A stretch of DNA of 64,000 nucleotides from an uncultured Eubacterium sp. (lineage in GTDB: Bacteria; Bacillota; Clostridia; Lachnospirales; Lachnospiraceae): contig CAMEWO010000011.1 in assembly GCA_945946665.1 (NCBI GenBank), forward strand, positions 1 through 64,000, in the 5' to 3' direction. Made by a program: the position numbers and the translations under genes. The notes below the pieces were generated by a model that worked only from the letters and a program-made list of their open reading frames with translations, had not been told where the DNA came from and searched no databases. Shown piece by piece: positions 35,839 to 45,472 of this stretch; position 1 is the first letter of the stretch; each line of letters begins with the position of its first letter.

Positions 35839-37542
35839 ATGAAGAATTTTAATACATTAAGAAAGCTTATAGTTAAATTTCAGGGATGGCGTGCGATACT
35901 GTATTTTGGTGCCATCATTGGCATGGGCGTAATTGATGGAATCACCGCTGTGCTGGTATCACGTATTCTTGGAATAATTACAGATGCTGCGGTGGCAGGC
36001 AAAGCATTCTGGGATACTAATATTGTCCAGCTGATTCTTATTGTACTTTTCATTAAGCTTGGAATCGGGGTGTCTTTGTCAGTTGGTTATAATAATGAAG
36101 CCAAAAGGACAGGAGCTAATATGAGAAATATTGTTTTCTCTAAAGCACTGTGCCTTCCTGTTGAATTCTATGAGAAAAACCACACTGGCGATTTTATGGC
36201 AAAGCTTACATATGATACAGATATGGCTTCAGGAGTGTTTGGTTCAAGAATAAGAAGGGTGTTAATGCCGGTTATTCTGGTATGTGTATGTACTGTTCCT
36301 ATGTTTATTATGTGCCCTCCTGTTATGGCTGGTTTATTTGTATTGTGCATTATTTCTCTTACACTTAATTTCTTAATGATACCTCTTATGAAGAAATACA
36401 GCAGAAAGATATCAGAAGATAATAAGGTGATAAGTGAATCTGTAACTGATATGTTACAGGGTATGGAAACCATAAGAATGTATCCACTTAAATCGGTTAT
36501 CAGCAACAATCTCAATAAAGCTTCAGAAAGCTGTGGGCGTAATACTAAAAAGCAGGGCAGTCTTGAAGCGTTGGTTGCCAGCGTGAGAGCAGCCTTTGAC
36601 CTTCTTGGTTCAGTGGCATTCCTTGCCCTTGGAATAATATATATACAGAAGAATAATGGTAATATTGGTAATCTGATTTCACTGTATGCGCTGTACGGAA
36701 CATTCCAGTACAATTTCCTGTTGATGGGGCAATATATACCAAGCCTTGCAAGCTGTCTTGTGAATGCCGAAAGGGTTCTGAACTTTCTGGAACTCCCGGA
36801 GGAGAATCTTGCCGGGGTAACCAGTATTTATCCTGCTATGAAACCTGCAAAGGGAAATAATCTTAATGGATGTAATATGGACAAAGTAAGTCCAGATAAT
36901 GAAATTGAAGAAATCAGACTTGATAATATTACATTCGGATATGAGGGCAAAGAGGAGAATGTGTTTGATAATTTCAGCCTGTCTTTTAAAAAGGGTATAA
37001 GCTATGCTGTGGTTGGAGAGTCTGGAAGAGGTAAAAGTACGCTTATTAAGCTTTTAGAGGGCTTTTATTCACTTAAGGGAGGGAAGATACTGTTTGATAA
37101 CATAAGTAGTGATGAACTTGGTCTGGGGAAAGTGAGAAGCCTTATTGCTTATATCCCCCAGGAGCCTTATATGTACAGGGATACAGTATATAACAATATC
37201 TGCAATGGTAAACCTGGCGCCACAAGTAAAGAGGTTATAGATGCTGCCAAAGCAGCTAACGCCCATGATTTTATTATGAGACTGGATAAGGGTTATGATA
37301 CTATCCTTGGAGAAAGGGGAAACACTTTATCCGGCGGTCAGAAGCAGCGTCTGGCTATTGCCAGAGCCATATTAAAGGATGCACCAATAATCATACTTGA
37401 TGAAGCTACGTCTGCTCTTGATAATGAGTCGGAGAAGTTAATCCAGCAGTCAATTATGCAGTATAAGAAGAATAAGATTATAATTATGGTGGCACATCGT
37501 CCATCAACAATTGCAACAGCAGATGTGGTAGTAGAAATATAA
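35839..37542 (+). CDS. ABC exporter subunit (second of pair), short C-terminus
   Basis: About 567 residues: six membrane helices, then an ATPase with Walker A GESGRGKST, signature LSGGQKQR, Walker B IIILDEATSALD and H-loop VAHR. The protein ends 15 residues after the H-loop (ADVVVEI), whereas its partner and most family members carry a further 25-30 residues (VLHRGRIVESGTHDELM in the partner). All catalytic motifs are still present. GGAATGGGGA selects ATG 35839; GTG 35806 overlaps the preceding gene. Confidence 0.87.
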   Translation: MKNFNTLRKLIVKFQGWRAILYFGAIIGMGVIDGITAVLVSRILGIITDAAVAGKAFWDTNIVQLILIVLFIKLGIGVSLSVGYNNEAKRTGANMRNIVFSKALCLPVEFYEKNHTGDFMAKLTYDTDMASGVFGSRIRRVLMPVILVCVCTVPMFIMCPPVMAGLFVLCIISLTLNFLMIPLMKKYSRKISEDNKVISESVTDMLQGMETIRMYPLKSVISNNLNKASESCGRNTKKQGSLEALVASVRAAFDLLGSVAFLALGIIYIQKNNGNIGNLISLYALYGTFQYNFLLMGQYIPSLASCLVNAERVLNFLELPEENLAGVTSIYPAMKPAKGNNLNGCNMDKVSPDNEIEEIRLDNITFGYEGKEENVFDNFSLSFKKGISYAVVGESGRGKSTLIKLLEGFYSLKGGKILFDNISSDELGLGKVRSLIAYIPQEPYMYRDTVYNNICNGKPGATSKEVIDAAKAANAHDFIMRLDKGYDTILGERGNTLSGGQKQRLAIARAILKDAPIIILDEATSALDNESEKLIQQSIMQYKKNKIIIMVAHRPSTIATADVVVEI

Positions 37543-37664
37543 TAAAAAAGTTCTTTTGTTTTATTTTCAACGATGGTATAATATGACTATATCTTGACAA
37601 CACTGTTCTTCAGTCAGTGGGGACTATGGGAACAGGTGTAATATTATTATCAAGGGGGTTCGTA

Positions 37665-38468
37665 ATGGACAGATTAAAAGACAAAGTTGCTATTGTAACA
37701 GGTTCAACAAGTGGAATCGGAATCGGAATTGCACGTTTATTTGCAGCAGAGGGCGCAAAGGTAGTTATCTGTGGACGCCGTCAGGAAAAGGGTCAGGCAG
37801 TGGTAGATGAAATTGCTAAAGATGGTGGAGAAGCATATTATCACTTCATGGATATTACTGACACAGACAGCATTGATAAGCTTATGGCAGATACTGTTGA
37901 AAAGTATGGCAAGATTGATGTTCTTGTTAATAATGCTGCTAATGTAGGTCTTAAGGATGGCCGTGTTGATGAGCTGACTATTGAGATGTGGGATGCAGTG
38001 TTTAACAGTGATATGAGAGGAACTTTCTACACTACAAAGTGTGTTCTTCCATATATGACTAAGAATGAGGCAGGTGGATCAATTATTAATATTGGTTCTA
38101 TGGCTTCATGTGGTGGTGACCTTGGTTCAACAGCTTATGCCTGCGCTAAGGCTGGAGTAGATATGCTTACAAAGTCTACAGCTCTGCAGTATGGCAAGCA
38201 GAATATCCGTTGTAACTGTGTTCGTCCAGGTCTTATTGTTACTCCACAGAACGAGGCACATGTACCTCAGGCATTAAAGGATATTTTCTTAAGCAATATT
38301 ATGGTTAACCGTTATGGTTGTCCAGAGGATATCGGACATATGTGTGTTTACCTTGCTTCTGATGAGAGCAGCTATGTAAGCGGACAGATTGTAAACGTAG
38401 ACGGTGGTATGAATTCACACGTTCCTACAGTTGCCCAGTTTAAAGAATTAAATTCACGTACATGGTAG
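37665..38468 (+). CDS. Short-chain dehydrogenase/reductase
   Basis: A 267-residue classical SDR. Cofactor motif TGSTSGIGIGIA, NNAANVG, and the catalytic Tyr and Lys in YACAKAG with Ser in INIGSMAS are visible. The basic residues GRR after the second strand suggest NADP preference. AAGGGGG at 37652-37658 selects ATG 37665. Substrate cannot be told; gut Clostridia use such enzymes on sugars, steroids and keto acids. Confidence 0.88.
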   Translation: MDRLKDKVAIVTGSTSGIGIGIARLFAAEGAKVVICGRRQEKGQAVVDEIAKDGGEAYYHFMDITDTDSIDKLMADTVEKYGKIDVLVNNAANVGLKDGRVDELTIEMWDAVFNSDMRGTFYTTKCVLPYMTKNEAGGSIINIGSMASCGGDLGSTAYACAKAGVDMLTKSTALQYGKQNIRCNCVRPGLIVTPQNEAHVPQALKDIFLSNIMVNRYGCPEDIGHMCVYLASDESSYVSGQIVNVDGGMNSHVPTVAQFKELNSRTW

Positions 38469-38538
38469 TCTTTTAACACGGAGCAATCCGTGGTATCATG
38501 TTTTGTATAATAATATACAACAAATAGACTTTCAAAGT

Positions 38539-38578
38539 GTGTATCTGGCGGTAATAATGCCAGATACACTTATTTTTT
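38539..38578. terminator. Strong terminator between convergent genes
   Basis: GTGTATCTGGC at 38539-38549 pairs perfectly with GCCAGATACAC at 38559-38569, followed by TTATTTTTTT. Confidence 0.85.
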
Positions 38579-39523
38579 TCAGGATTTCATGTTATCAATC
38601 TGTAAAAGCCTGATATAGTGGTTTGCTTCACGAAGGACATGATCTGCCAGAAGTGGAAGAATCAGGGATGCAATTTTACAGTTAAGGATTCCCTCTGTTC
38701 CTGCTGCCTTAAATTTGCTGAATTCAATAGTTTTGGCAAGAATTTCATCAGTATTATTATCTGTGAAGCAATCTGTTTTATTACTGCTGTTAGCATGATT
38801 TCTATGTTCATTTTCCATGTCGAGAAAGCTGCCGTAATCCCTTGCGAAATCCTCAGCGGTATTAATCAGTTTACATTCTGATGGGTCGAGGAGACCACGG
38901 ATGAATAGGGCATGTTCCATCATAATATGATTCCAGAAAGATGTTGTATTAGACATTGGAGTAACTACGCATCGTTGGTTTGTAATAAGATTTTTTATGT
39001 TTTCCTGGTAGCTTTCAGCTTCTCTTACTATGTGCTTTAACAGGAGAGGGTAATTGGCGTTGAGAATCCTGCATTGCTCCATTTCCTGAAGAAGATACTT
39101 TTTGAATTCAATTAATTCACTTACAAGATTAAATGCCCTCTGATTAATTCTGTCAACATGCATTACAAGCATTCTGCTGACAGTGGAATTGGCTCTTGTG
39201 CTTATTGGGTGCAGCTGCTTTGAATCAAGAGTTATTCTTGTATCTATAGGTACTCCGGTAAGCCTGGATGTTCGTTCTTCTGCAGGGATTGTGTAATCAG
39301 TTGATATCTCATCTGCATCAAGTACACTATGTGAGACATGGCTGCTGCTGATTCTTACTACATCCCGTAGTAAGTCCTGAAACTGGTTCATAAAAAAATC
39401 AGCTTTCTTAATCCATGCCCCGTCTTTGCACGGAAATCCCGCCATTAAAAACAGTGAGTGCTCTTTCATAATTCTTGCTGAAAATAAATGAGTTTCCAGC
39501 GACTGCTGTACATATTTCTCCAT
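38579..39523 (-). CDS. DUF2935 family protein
   Basis: A 314-residue helical protein starting MEKYVQQSLETHLFSARIMK and containing EHSLFLMAGFPCKDG, FWNHIMMEHALFIRGLLDP and LLADHVLREANHYIRLL. It has two copies of a four-helix unit with conserved His and Glu (MKEHSLF, MMEHALF, DHVLREANHY) that suggests metal binding, as in DUF2935 proteins of spore formers. Function of the family is not established. A further 17 in-frame codons upstream lack a ribosome site. Confidence 0.85.
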   Translation of the reverse strand: MEKYVQQSLETHLFSARIMKEHSLFLMAGFPCKDGAWIKKADFFMNQFQDLLRDVVRISSSHVSHSVLDADEISTDYTIPAEERTSRLTGVPIDTRITLDSKQLHPISTRANSTVSRMLVMHVDRINQRAFNLVSELIEFKKYLLQEMEQCRILNANYPLLLKHIVREAESYQENIKNLITNQRCVVTPMSNTTSFWNHIMMEHALFIRGLLDPSECKLINTAEDFARDYGSFLDMENEHRNHANSSNKTDCFTDNNTDEILAKTIEFSKFKAAGTEGILNCKIASLILPLLADHVLREANHYIRLLQIDNMKS

Positions 39524-39673
39524 TTGTCTGATCCTTAAAAATAGGTGCTTAATGAATAGTATATGCCAGGTCATGAAATTAGTACTAGAAGTTGCATTTT
39601 TTGCTATATAATGCCATAATAAATGTAATATTTTCTTAAGGCTGAAATAATTGTTTTAGGCAGGAGAATATTT

Positions 39674-40006
39674 ATGAGAAAGATAAAATTATGTATTATG
39701 GCAACAATGCTTTGCCTTTTATTTGGATGCGGAGAGCAGGAAAAAACAGCAAATAAGACAATACAGGAAACTACTACAGCAGAGATTAATGATGTGACAA
39801 CTTCATGGCTTAATGCTATGGGCAGTGATGAGAAGAAAGGTGTAATATCATGGCTTACACAGGTTAACAAAATCTATAAGCAGCTCCTTACAGATGGACA
39901 GAAAGATTTCCTTACCTCAGCTGGGTTTGGAGATGCACCATATCCATGGAGCAGTACGCCTCTGGAAACAGTAGATGAAATAATGAAAAAAGCTGGTATA
40001 AAATAG
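39674..40006 (+). CDS. Small lipoprotein
   Basis: A 110-residue protein with a lipoprotein signal peptide: MRKIKLCIMATMLCLLFGC, lipobox LFGC with Cys19. CAGGAG precedes the ATG. The mature part is short and hydrophilic; no domain recognised. It is 50 bases before the potassium transporter genes, but a link is not shown. Confidence 0.7.
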   Translation: MRKIKLCIMATMLCLLFGCGEQEKTANKTIQETTTAEINDVTTSWLNAMGSDEKKGVISWLTQVNKIYKQLLTDGQKDFLTSAGFGDAPYPWSSTPLETVDEIMKKAGIK

Positions 40007-40056
40007 TTACTAAGAAATGTAGTATAACAGTTATAAGGGTTTAGGAAATAAAGAAA

Positions 40057-41355
40057 ATGATTAGTGTTATAAAAAAACAATCGCCAGCCAGACTAATTGC
40101 ATTGGGATTCATATCCATGATATTAATCGGGTCGATACTTCTAAGACTTCCATTCTGCGTGAAGGAAGGAGTACATTTAAGTTATATTGATTCTCTGTAT
40201 ACATCAACAAGTGCTGTATGTGTAACAGGGCTGATTGTTGTGGATGCTTATGATACATTTACGCCTGTAGGACAGATGATTCTGGGGCTTCTTATGCAGA
40301 CGGGAGGACTTGGCGTAACTACAGTTGGAGCAGGTCTTATGCTTCTTATGCGTAAGAAGGTGGACCTTAAGGAGAGAACTCTGGTTAAGGAAGCGTTGAA
40401 TGTAGATTCTGGAAAAGGACTTATTAAGCTTGTCAAGAGGATATTCATTGTCACCATAATATTTGAGACAACAGGTGCGCTGTTAAGCCTTTTAGTATTT
40501 ATAAAAGACTATCCCTTTCCAAGGGCTCTTGGTATAAGCATATTTCATTCTGTCGCAGCCTTTAACAACGCAGGATTCGATATTCTTGGTAGTTTTCAGA
40601 GCCTTGTTAATTACAGCGACAGTATAATGCTGAATATTGTAACATGCATTCTTATCTTTTTCGGAGGAATTGGATTTCTTGTTATATGGGAGCTTCTTGA
40701 AAAGAAATGCAGATGGAAGAATCTTTCAATGCATGCTAAGATTGTTTTGTCAGTAAGTGGAGTTCTGATAGTTGTGGGAACGGTGCTTATTAAGGCTACT
40801 GAGAACGTATCATGGATGGGAGCTGTATTTAACAGTATATCGGCCAGAACAGCAGGATTTTCCACATATTCTCTGGCAGGATTCTCTAAATCAGGACTTC
40901 TTGTAATTATGATTTTGATGTTTATTGGTTCATCACCTGGTTCTACAGGTGGTGGTATTAAGACTACTACATTTTTCGTCCTTCTTCAGGGAATCAAGTC
41001 ATCTGCCACAAATACATCAGAGAAAGCATTTCATTACTCAATTCCTAAAGATGCCTATAAAAAGGCATCAGTTATAGCTCTTATTGCTGCAAGTGTAATA
41101 CTTGCAGGAACTTATCTGATGGGAATATTTGAGCCGGATGTGAGTTTCTTTGATGTTTTCTTTGAAGTTACAAGCGCTTATGGTACAGTTGGTCTGTCTA
41201 CAGGAATTACTCCGGGCTTAAGCGTGCCAAGTAAGCTGCTTTCAATTATAATTATGTATATTGGAAGACTGGGACCATGGACAGTGGCAACTCTGTGGCA
41301 TTTTTCAAAGGGAGAGCGTGTCAGCTTCCCAGAGGGAAATATTTCAATTGGATAA
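40057..41355 (+). CDS. ktrB: Potassium uptake channel subunit KtrB
   Basis: A 432-residue TrkH/KtrB-type protein made of four M1-P-M2 repeats. The four selectivity-filter glycines are visible in SAVCVTGLIV, AAFNNAGFD, ISARTAGFS and SAYGTVGLSTG. Length and N-terminus fit KtrB rather than longer TrkH. The regulatory subunit gene follows. Uptake of K+ is driven by sodium or membrane potential. Confidence 0.92.
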   Translation: MISVIKKQSPARLIALGFISMILIGSILLRLPFCVKEGVHLSYIDSLYTSTSAVCVTGLIVVDAYDTFTPVGQMILGLLMQTGGLGVTTVGAGLMLLMRKKVDLKERTLVKEALNVDSGKGLIKLVKRIFIVTIIFETTGALLSLLVFIKDYPFPRALGISIFHSVAAFNNAGFDILGSFQSLVNYSDSIMLNIVTCILIFFGGIGFLVIWELLEKKCRWKNLSMHAKIVLSVSGVLIVVGTVLIKATENVSWMGAVFNSISARTAGFSTYSLAGFSKSGLLVIMILMFIGSSPGSTGGGIKTTTFFVLLQGIKSSATNTSEKAFHYSIPKDAYKKASVIALIAASVILAGTYLMGIFEPDVSFFDVFFEVTSAYGTVGLSTGITPGLSVPSKLLSIIIMYIGRLGPWTVATLWHFSKGERVSFPEGNISIG

Positions 41356-41411
41356 TTAGAGTTTTAGGAATATTGTAATTAATCATTCAGATTGGGGAGA
41401 TGGAGAGTGCT

Positions 41412-42089
41412 ATGTTAATAAATAACAGAAAAAAAGAAAAGATAACTTACGGAATAGTGGGACTGGGAAGATTCGGTGAATCCCTAGCTCTTGCCCTTGC
41501 AGAGAGTGGCGCAGACCTTGTTGTAATTGACAGGGATGAAGAAAAAGTCAAAAAGATGCGGGAATATACAGAGAACGCATACATTGTCCAGAATCTTGAT
41601 AAAAAGACTCTGTATGACACAGGAATACAGAATTGTGATGTGGCTATAGTCTGCATTGGCGAGCACCTTGATATATCTATTCTCACTACACTTAATCTGG
41701 TTGGAATGGGGATTAAGAGGGTTATTGCCAAGGCTAATGGCCCGGAACATGGTGAAATATTAGAAAAACTGGGAGCAGAAGTGGTATTTCCGGAGAAGGA
41801 TATGGCACAGAGACTTGCCACAAGACTTGAGACATCAAGAGTACTGGATATTGTTAATTTCAGTGAGAAGATTAATATTTCAAAAATGTATGTTCCTGAT
41901 ATTTTAGTGGGAAAAAATGTTGTGGATGCCAATCTTAGAAGCAGGTTCAATATTAATATTATTGCTGTAGAAAATAATGGCGAGGTCCTTGAAACAGTTA
42001 CACCTGATTATATATTCAGAGATGGAGATATTCTGTATCTTTCAGGAAGCAGAGAAGGCCTCGGAAAGCTGTCTGCATGGCTTGAATAG
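41412..42089 (+). CDS. ktrA: Potassium uptake regulatory subunit KtrA
   Basis: A 225-residue protein with an RCK_N domain (GLGRFGESLALALAESG, the dinucleotide-binding GxGxxG) and a C-terminal RCK_C domain from about 140. Forms the cytosolic gating ring of KtrB; RCK_C domains of KtrA proteins bind c-di-AMP in Firmicutes. ATG 41400 directly abuts GGGGAG, so the ATG at 41412 is preferred. Confidence 0.92.
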   Translation: MLINNRKKEKITYGIVGLGRFGESLALALAESGADLVVIDRDEEKVKKMREYTENAYIVQNLDKKTLYDTGIQNCDVAIVCIGEHLDISILTTLNLVGMGIKRVIAKANGPEHGEILEKLGAEVVFPEKDMAQRLATRLETSRVLDIVNFSEKINISKMYVPDILVGKNVVDANLRSRFNINIIAVENNGEVLETVTPDYIFRDGDILYLSGSREGLGKLSAWLE

Positions 42090-42161
42090 AAAATAGTATG
42101 TACTAAAGATATGAGAAAGCTGAAAATTTAGGAAGAAAAAAGAACAGGAAATATAAGAAAT

Positions 42162-43496
42162 ATGGAAAAAAACTGGACAAAAGGTGGTGTGTTTAAGAGT
42201 ATAGTCTTTTTCTCACTGCCTTATCTTTTATCATATTTTTTGCAGACTCTTTATGGAGTAGCAGATCTTTTTATTATAGGTCAATTTACAGGATCAGACA
42301 TGATTACTGCGGTTTCCAACGGAAGCCAGATTATGCACATGGTTACAGTTATTATTGTGGGACTTGCCATGGGAGCAACAGTTACAATAGGAAAATCAGT
42401 GGGAGGGGATGACTTGAAAAGTGCATCTTCTTACATCGGTAATTCAGTCACTCTTTTTCTGGGGTTATCTGTAGCTGCAACAGCTGTTCTTCTTATATCG
42501 GTGAGAGGTATTGTCTCACTGCTGTCAACTCCTTCAGAAGCCTATGAAGCAACTGTTTTATATCTTATTATCTGCTTTGCAGGTATTCCGGCTGTTACAG
42601 CCTATAATGTAATTAGTTCCATATTCAGGGGACTTGGTGATTCGAAAAGTCCTATGTATTTCATTGCCATAGCATGCCTTGTTAATGTTGTACTGGATTA
42701 CATACTGGTTGGACCATTGGGAATGGGGGCAGCAGGAGCAGCTCTTGCTACTACAATAGCCCAGACAGTAAGCGTCATTATCTCACTTATATTCATAACC
42801 AGGAAAAAGACGGGAATTTCTCTTACTAAGAGACATTTTAGACCTGATAAAAATGTTATGGGACAGATTATGAAGATAGGTGTCCCTGTAGCATGCCAGG
42901 ATGGCTTTATCCAGATTTCATTTATTGTGATAACAATAATTGCCAACATGCGTGGATTAGACACAGCTGCAGCAGTTGGAATCGTTGAAAAGATAATTAG
43001 TGCAGCCTTCATAGTTCCATCGTCAATGCTTGCTTCTGTATCAGCCCTTGCATCCCAGAATATTGGTGCAGGAAGAAAAGACAGGGCAGATAAAACACTT
43101 TTCTATGCAATATTAATTTCTGTTGTTTATGGAATTATTGTGGCTGGAATTGTGGAACTTATGCCAGAAACAGTTGTAAGTATATTTACTAAAGAAGCAT
43201 CAGTAATTGTGCTTGGAGGCCAGTATATCAGAGGATACATTACAGACTGCCTGTTTGCCGGAATACATTTTTGTTTTACAGGATATTTCTGTGCCTGTGG
43301 AAAGTCATATATTGGATTTATACATAATCTATGTTCAATCCTGATTGCAAGAGTTCCCGGCTCCTATCTGGCATCTGTATTTTTTCCAGAAACCCTTCTT
43401 CCAATGGGATTTGCAGCCCCAGTAGGCTCCATCCTCTCAATCATCATCTGTGTTGCAGCATTCCTGATTTTACATAGAAAGAATGCTAAGATGTAA
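42162..43496 (+). CDS. MATE-family efflux transporter
   Basis: A 444-residue protein with 12 membrane helices in two similar halves (LYGVADLFIIGQFTG in the first; VGIVEKIISAAFIVPSSMLA in the second). Sodium- or proton-coupled export of drugs or metabolites is the family role. AGGAAA precedes the ATG. Its stop codon overlaps the outer arm of the 340-nt palindrome. Confidence 0.9.
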   Translation: MEKNWTKGGVFKSIVFFSLPYLLSYFLQTLYGVADLFIIGQFTGSDMITAVSNGSQIMHMVTVIIVGLAMGATVTIGKSVGGDDLKSASSYIGNSVTLFLGLSVAATAVLLISVRGIVSLLSTPSEAYEATVLYLIICFAGIPAVTAYNVISSIFRGLGDSKSPMYFIAIACLVNVVLDYILVGPLGMGAAGAALATTIAQTVSVIISLIFITRKKTGISLTKRHFRPDKNVMGQIMKIGVPVACQDGFIQISFIVITIIANMRGLDTAAAVGIVEKIISAAFIVPSSMLASVSALASQNIGAGRKDRADKTLFYAILISVVYGIIVAGIVELMPETVVSIFTKEASVIVLGGQYIRGYITDCLFAGIHFCFTGYFCACGKSYIGFIHNLCSILIARVPGSYLASVFFPETLLPMGFAAPVGSILSIIICVAAFLILHRKNAKM

Positions 43497-43501
43497 TGAT
43501 T

Positions 43502-43841
43502 TCCAGAATATCAGCTATGGACGATGCCTAAGATTTCCACATTTGCAACACCCGAACAGCTCACTGGCATGGCATATACACATATAACCGGAACGTTTAG
43601 AAGAAATCTTAGTGCTGCGGCATGGATGGATTACACTTCGCCTGCAACTGCACAAATGTCTGAGCCCCGAACAGGGGCGAGTTGGTGGGCAGTTGCAGAA
43701 ATAAGCGAGTGTAATTCATATATGTCGCAACACTTAGATTCTCTTCGTGTTCCGGTTATATGTGTATATGCCATGCCAGTGAGCTGTTCGGGTGTCGCAA
43801 ATGTGGAAATCTCGAACTGGGCAATGGGCTGATATTCTGGA
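43502..43841. repeat. Large imperfect palindrome, about 340 nt
   Basis: Arms 43531-43594 and 43749-43812 are 64-bp inverted repeats with one mismatch. Inside, pairing continues loosely to a central hairpin GAGCCCC-GAACA-GGGGC at 43662-43678; outside, CCAGAATATCAGC at 43503-43515 pairs with GCTGATATTCTGG at 43828-43840. It fills the gap between the convergent MATE and trpB-like genes. Frames within it mirror each other and are not genes. It could be a MITE-like mobile element or a very long bidirectional terminator; no transposase is near. Confidence 0.8.
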
Positions 43842-43853
43842 GATTATCACATC

Positions 43854-45242
43854 TTAGAATTCATTTCCAGGGAACTTAGGAATGCCTGCAAAACCAGCCT
43901 GTAAATCTTCATCAGTTGGGATATAATCAGACATTTCTCCATTGTTGAACTTCTCATATGCAACCATATCAAAGTATCCAGTTCCTGTAAGTCCGAAGAC
44001 GATAGTCTTTTCTTCTCCTGTTTCCTTGCACTTAAGAGCCTCATCAATAGCAACACGGATTGCGTGGCTGCTTTCTGGAGCAGGAAGAATTCCTTCAACT
44101 CTGGCAAACTGTTCAGCAGCTTCAAATACAGATGTCTGCTCAACGCTTCTTGCCTCGATGATGCCATCGTGGTAAAGCTGTGAAACAATTGGGCTCATAC
44201 CATGGTAACGCAATCCTCCAGCATGGTTAGGTGATGGAATGAATCCGCTTCCCAGAGTGTACATCTTTGCAAGAGGACATACCTTTCCTGTGTCACAGAA
44301 ATCATATGCATAAACACCTCGTGTAAGGCTTGGGCATGATGCTGGCTCAACGGCAATAATCTGGTAATTCTGTTCACCTCTTAATATTTCACCTGCAAAT
44401 GGGGAGATAAGACCGCCGAGGTTAGAACCACCGCCGGCACAGCCGATGATTATGTCTGGTTTGATATTGTATTTATCCAGAGCTGTTTTGGTCTCAAGTC
44501 CGATAACTGTCTGATGAAGGAGTACCTGGTTAAGTACGCTTCCGAGAACATAGCGGTAACCTTCCTGTTTTGTCTCTGCTTCAACAGCCTCAGATATGGC
44601 ACATCCAAGGCTTCCTGTTGTACCAGGATGTTCAGCAAGAATCTTTCTTCCTACTTCAGTTGTGTTACTTGGGGATGGAGTTACAGACGCACCATATGTT
44701 CTCATAACTTCACGTCTGAAAGGCTTCTGCTCATAAGAAACTTTTACCATGTATACCTGACAGTCCAGATCAAAATATGAACATGCCATGGAAAGAGCTG
44801 TTCCCCACTGCCCAGCACCTGTCTCTGTAGTTACGCCCTTTAATCCCTGCTTCTTGGCATAGTAAGCCTGTGCAATGGCAGAATTAAGCTTATGGCTTCC
44901 GCTTGTATTATTTCCCTCGAATTTGTAATAAATCTTAGCTGGTGTATCAAGCTTCTTCTCCAGACAGTATGCTCTTACCAGAGGAGAAGGACGGTACATT
45001 TTATAGAATTCCCTGATTTCTTCAGGAATATCGATATATGGATTAGTTTCATCCAGCTCCTGGGCAATAAGGTCGTCACAGAATACAGCTTTAAGCTCAT
45101 CTGCTGTCATTGGTTTAAGTGTGCCTGGATTAAGCAGTGGTGCAGGCTTATTCTTCATATCAGCACGTACGTTGTACCATTGGGTTGGCATCTCATTTTC
45201 TTCAAGATAAATTTTGTAAGGTATTTTGTGTTCAGAACTCAT
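43854..45242 (-). CDS. trpB: Tryptophan synthase beta-like enzyme (TrpB2 type)
   Basis: A 462-residue PLP enzyme of the TrpB2 class (longer N-terminus than TrpB1). PLP Lys118 in NTSGSHKLNSA, phosphate loop CAGGGSNLGG, and ETGAGQWGTALSM are visible. It converts indole and serine to tryptophan. No trpA or other trp genes are near, typical for TrpB2, which often works as a stand-alone indole salvage enzyme. AGGAGG precedes the ATG on the minus strand. Confidence 0.93.
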   Translation of the reverse strand: MSSEHKIPYKIYLEENEMPTQWYNVRADMKNKPAPLLNPGTLKPMTADELKAVFCDDLIAQELDETNPYIDIPEEIREFYKMYRPSPLVRAYCLEKKLDTPAKIYYKFEGNNTSGSHKLNSAIAQAYYAKKQGLKGVTTETGAGQWGTALSMACSYFDLDCQVYMVKVSYEQKPFRREVMRTYGASVTPSPSNTTEVGRKILAEHPGTTGSLGCAISEAVEAETKQEGYRYVLGSVLNQVLLHQTVIGLETKTALDKYNIKPDIIIGCAGGGSNLGGLISPFAGEILRGEQNYQIIAVEPASCPSLTRGVYAYDFCDTGKVCPLAKMYTLGSGFIPSPNHAGGLRYHGMSPIVSQLYHDGIIEARSVEQTSVFEAAEQFARVEGILPAPESSHAIRVAIDEALKCKETGEEKTIVFGLTGTGYFDMVAYEKFNNGEMSDYIPTDEDLQAGFAGIPKFPGNEF

Positions 45243-45472
45243 TATTAACCTCCTGATTGTGGGGTTATCCCCCTTATTCTTTAATCCGGCAATTGTATAA
45301 ATATATTGTCTTACGTATTACTTACACAAAAGCACCCTTATAAACCATTATAATAAATATGAAAAGTATCTTCAATACAATATTTTTCTGTATATTAAAG
45401 CAGGAAAAATATGTTAGAATTATAAAAAAGATTAATGACAGATAGAAAAGATTAATGACAGGCAGGTGGAAT

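Noticed and set aside
43524..43832. 102-residue frame on the plus strand
   Set aside because: It lies fully inside the palindrome and its two ends are mirror images of each other.
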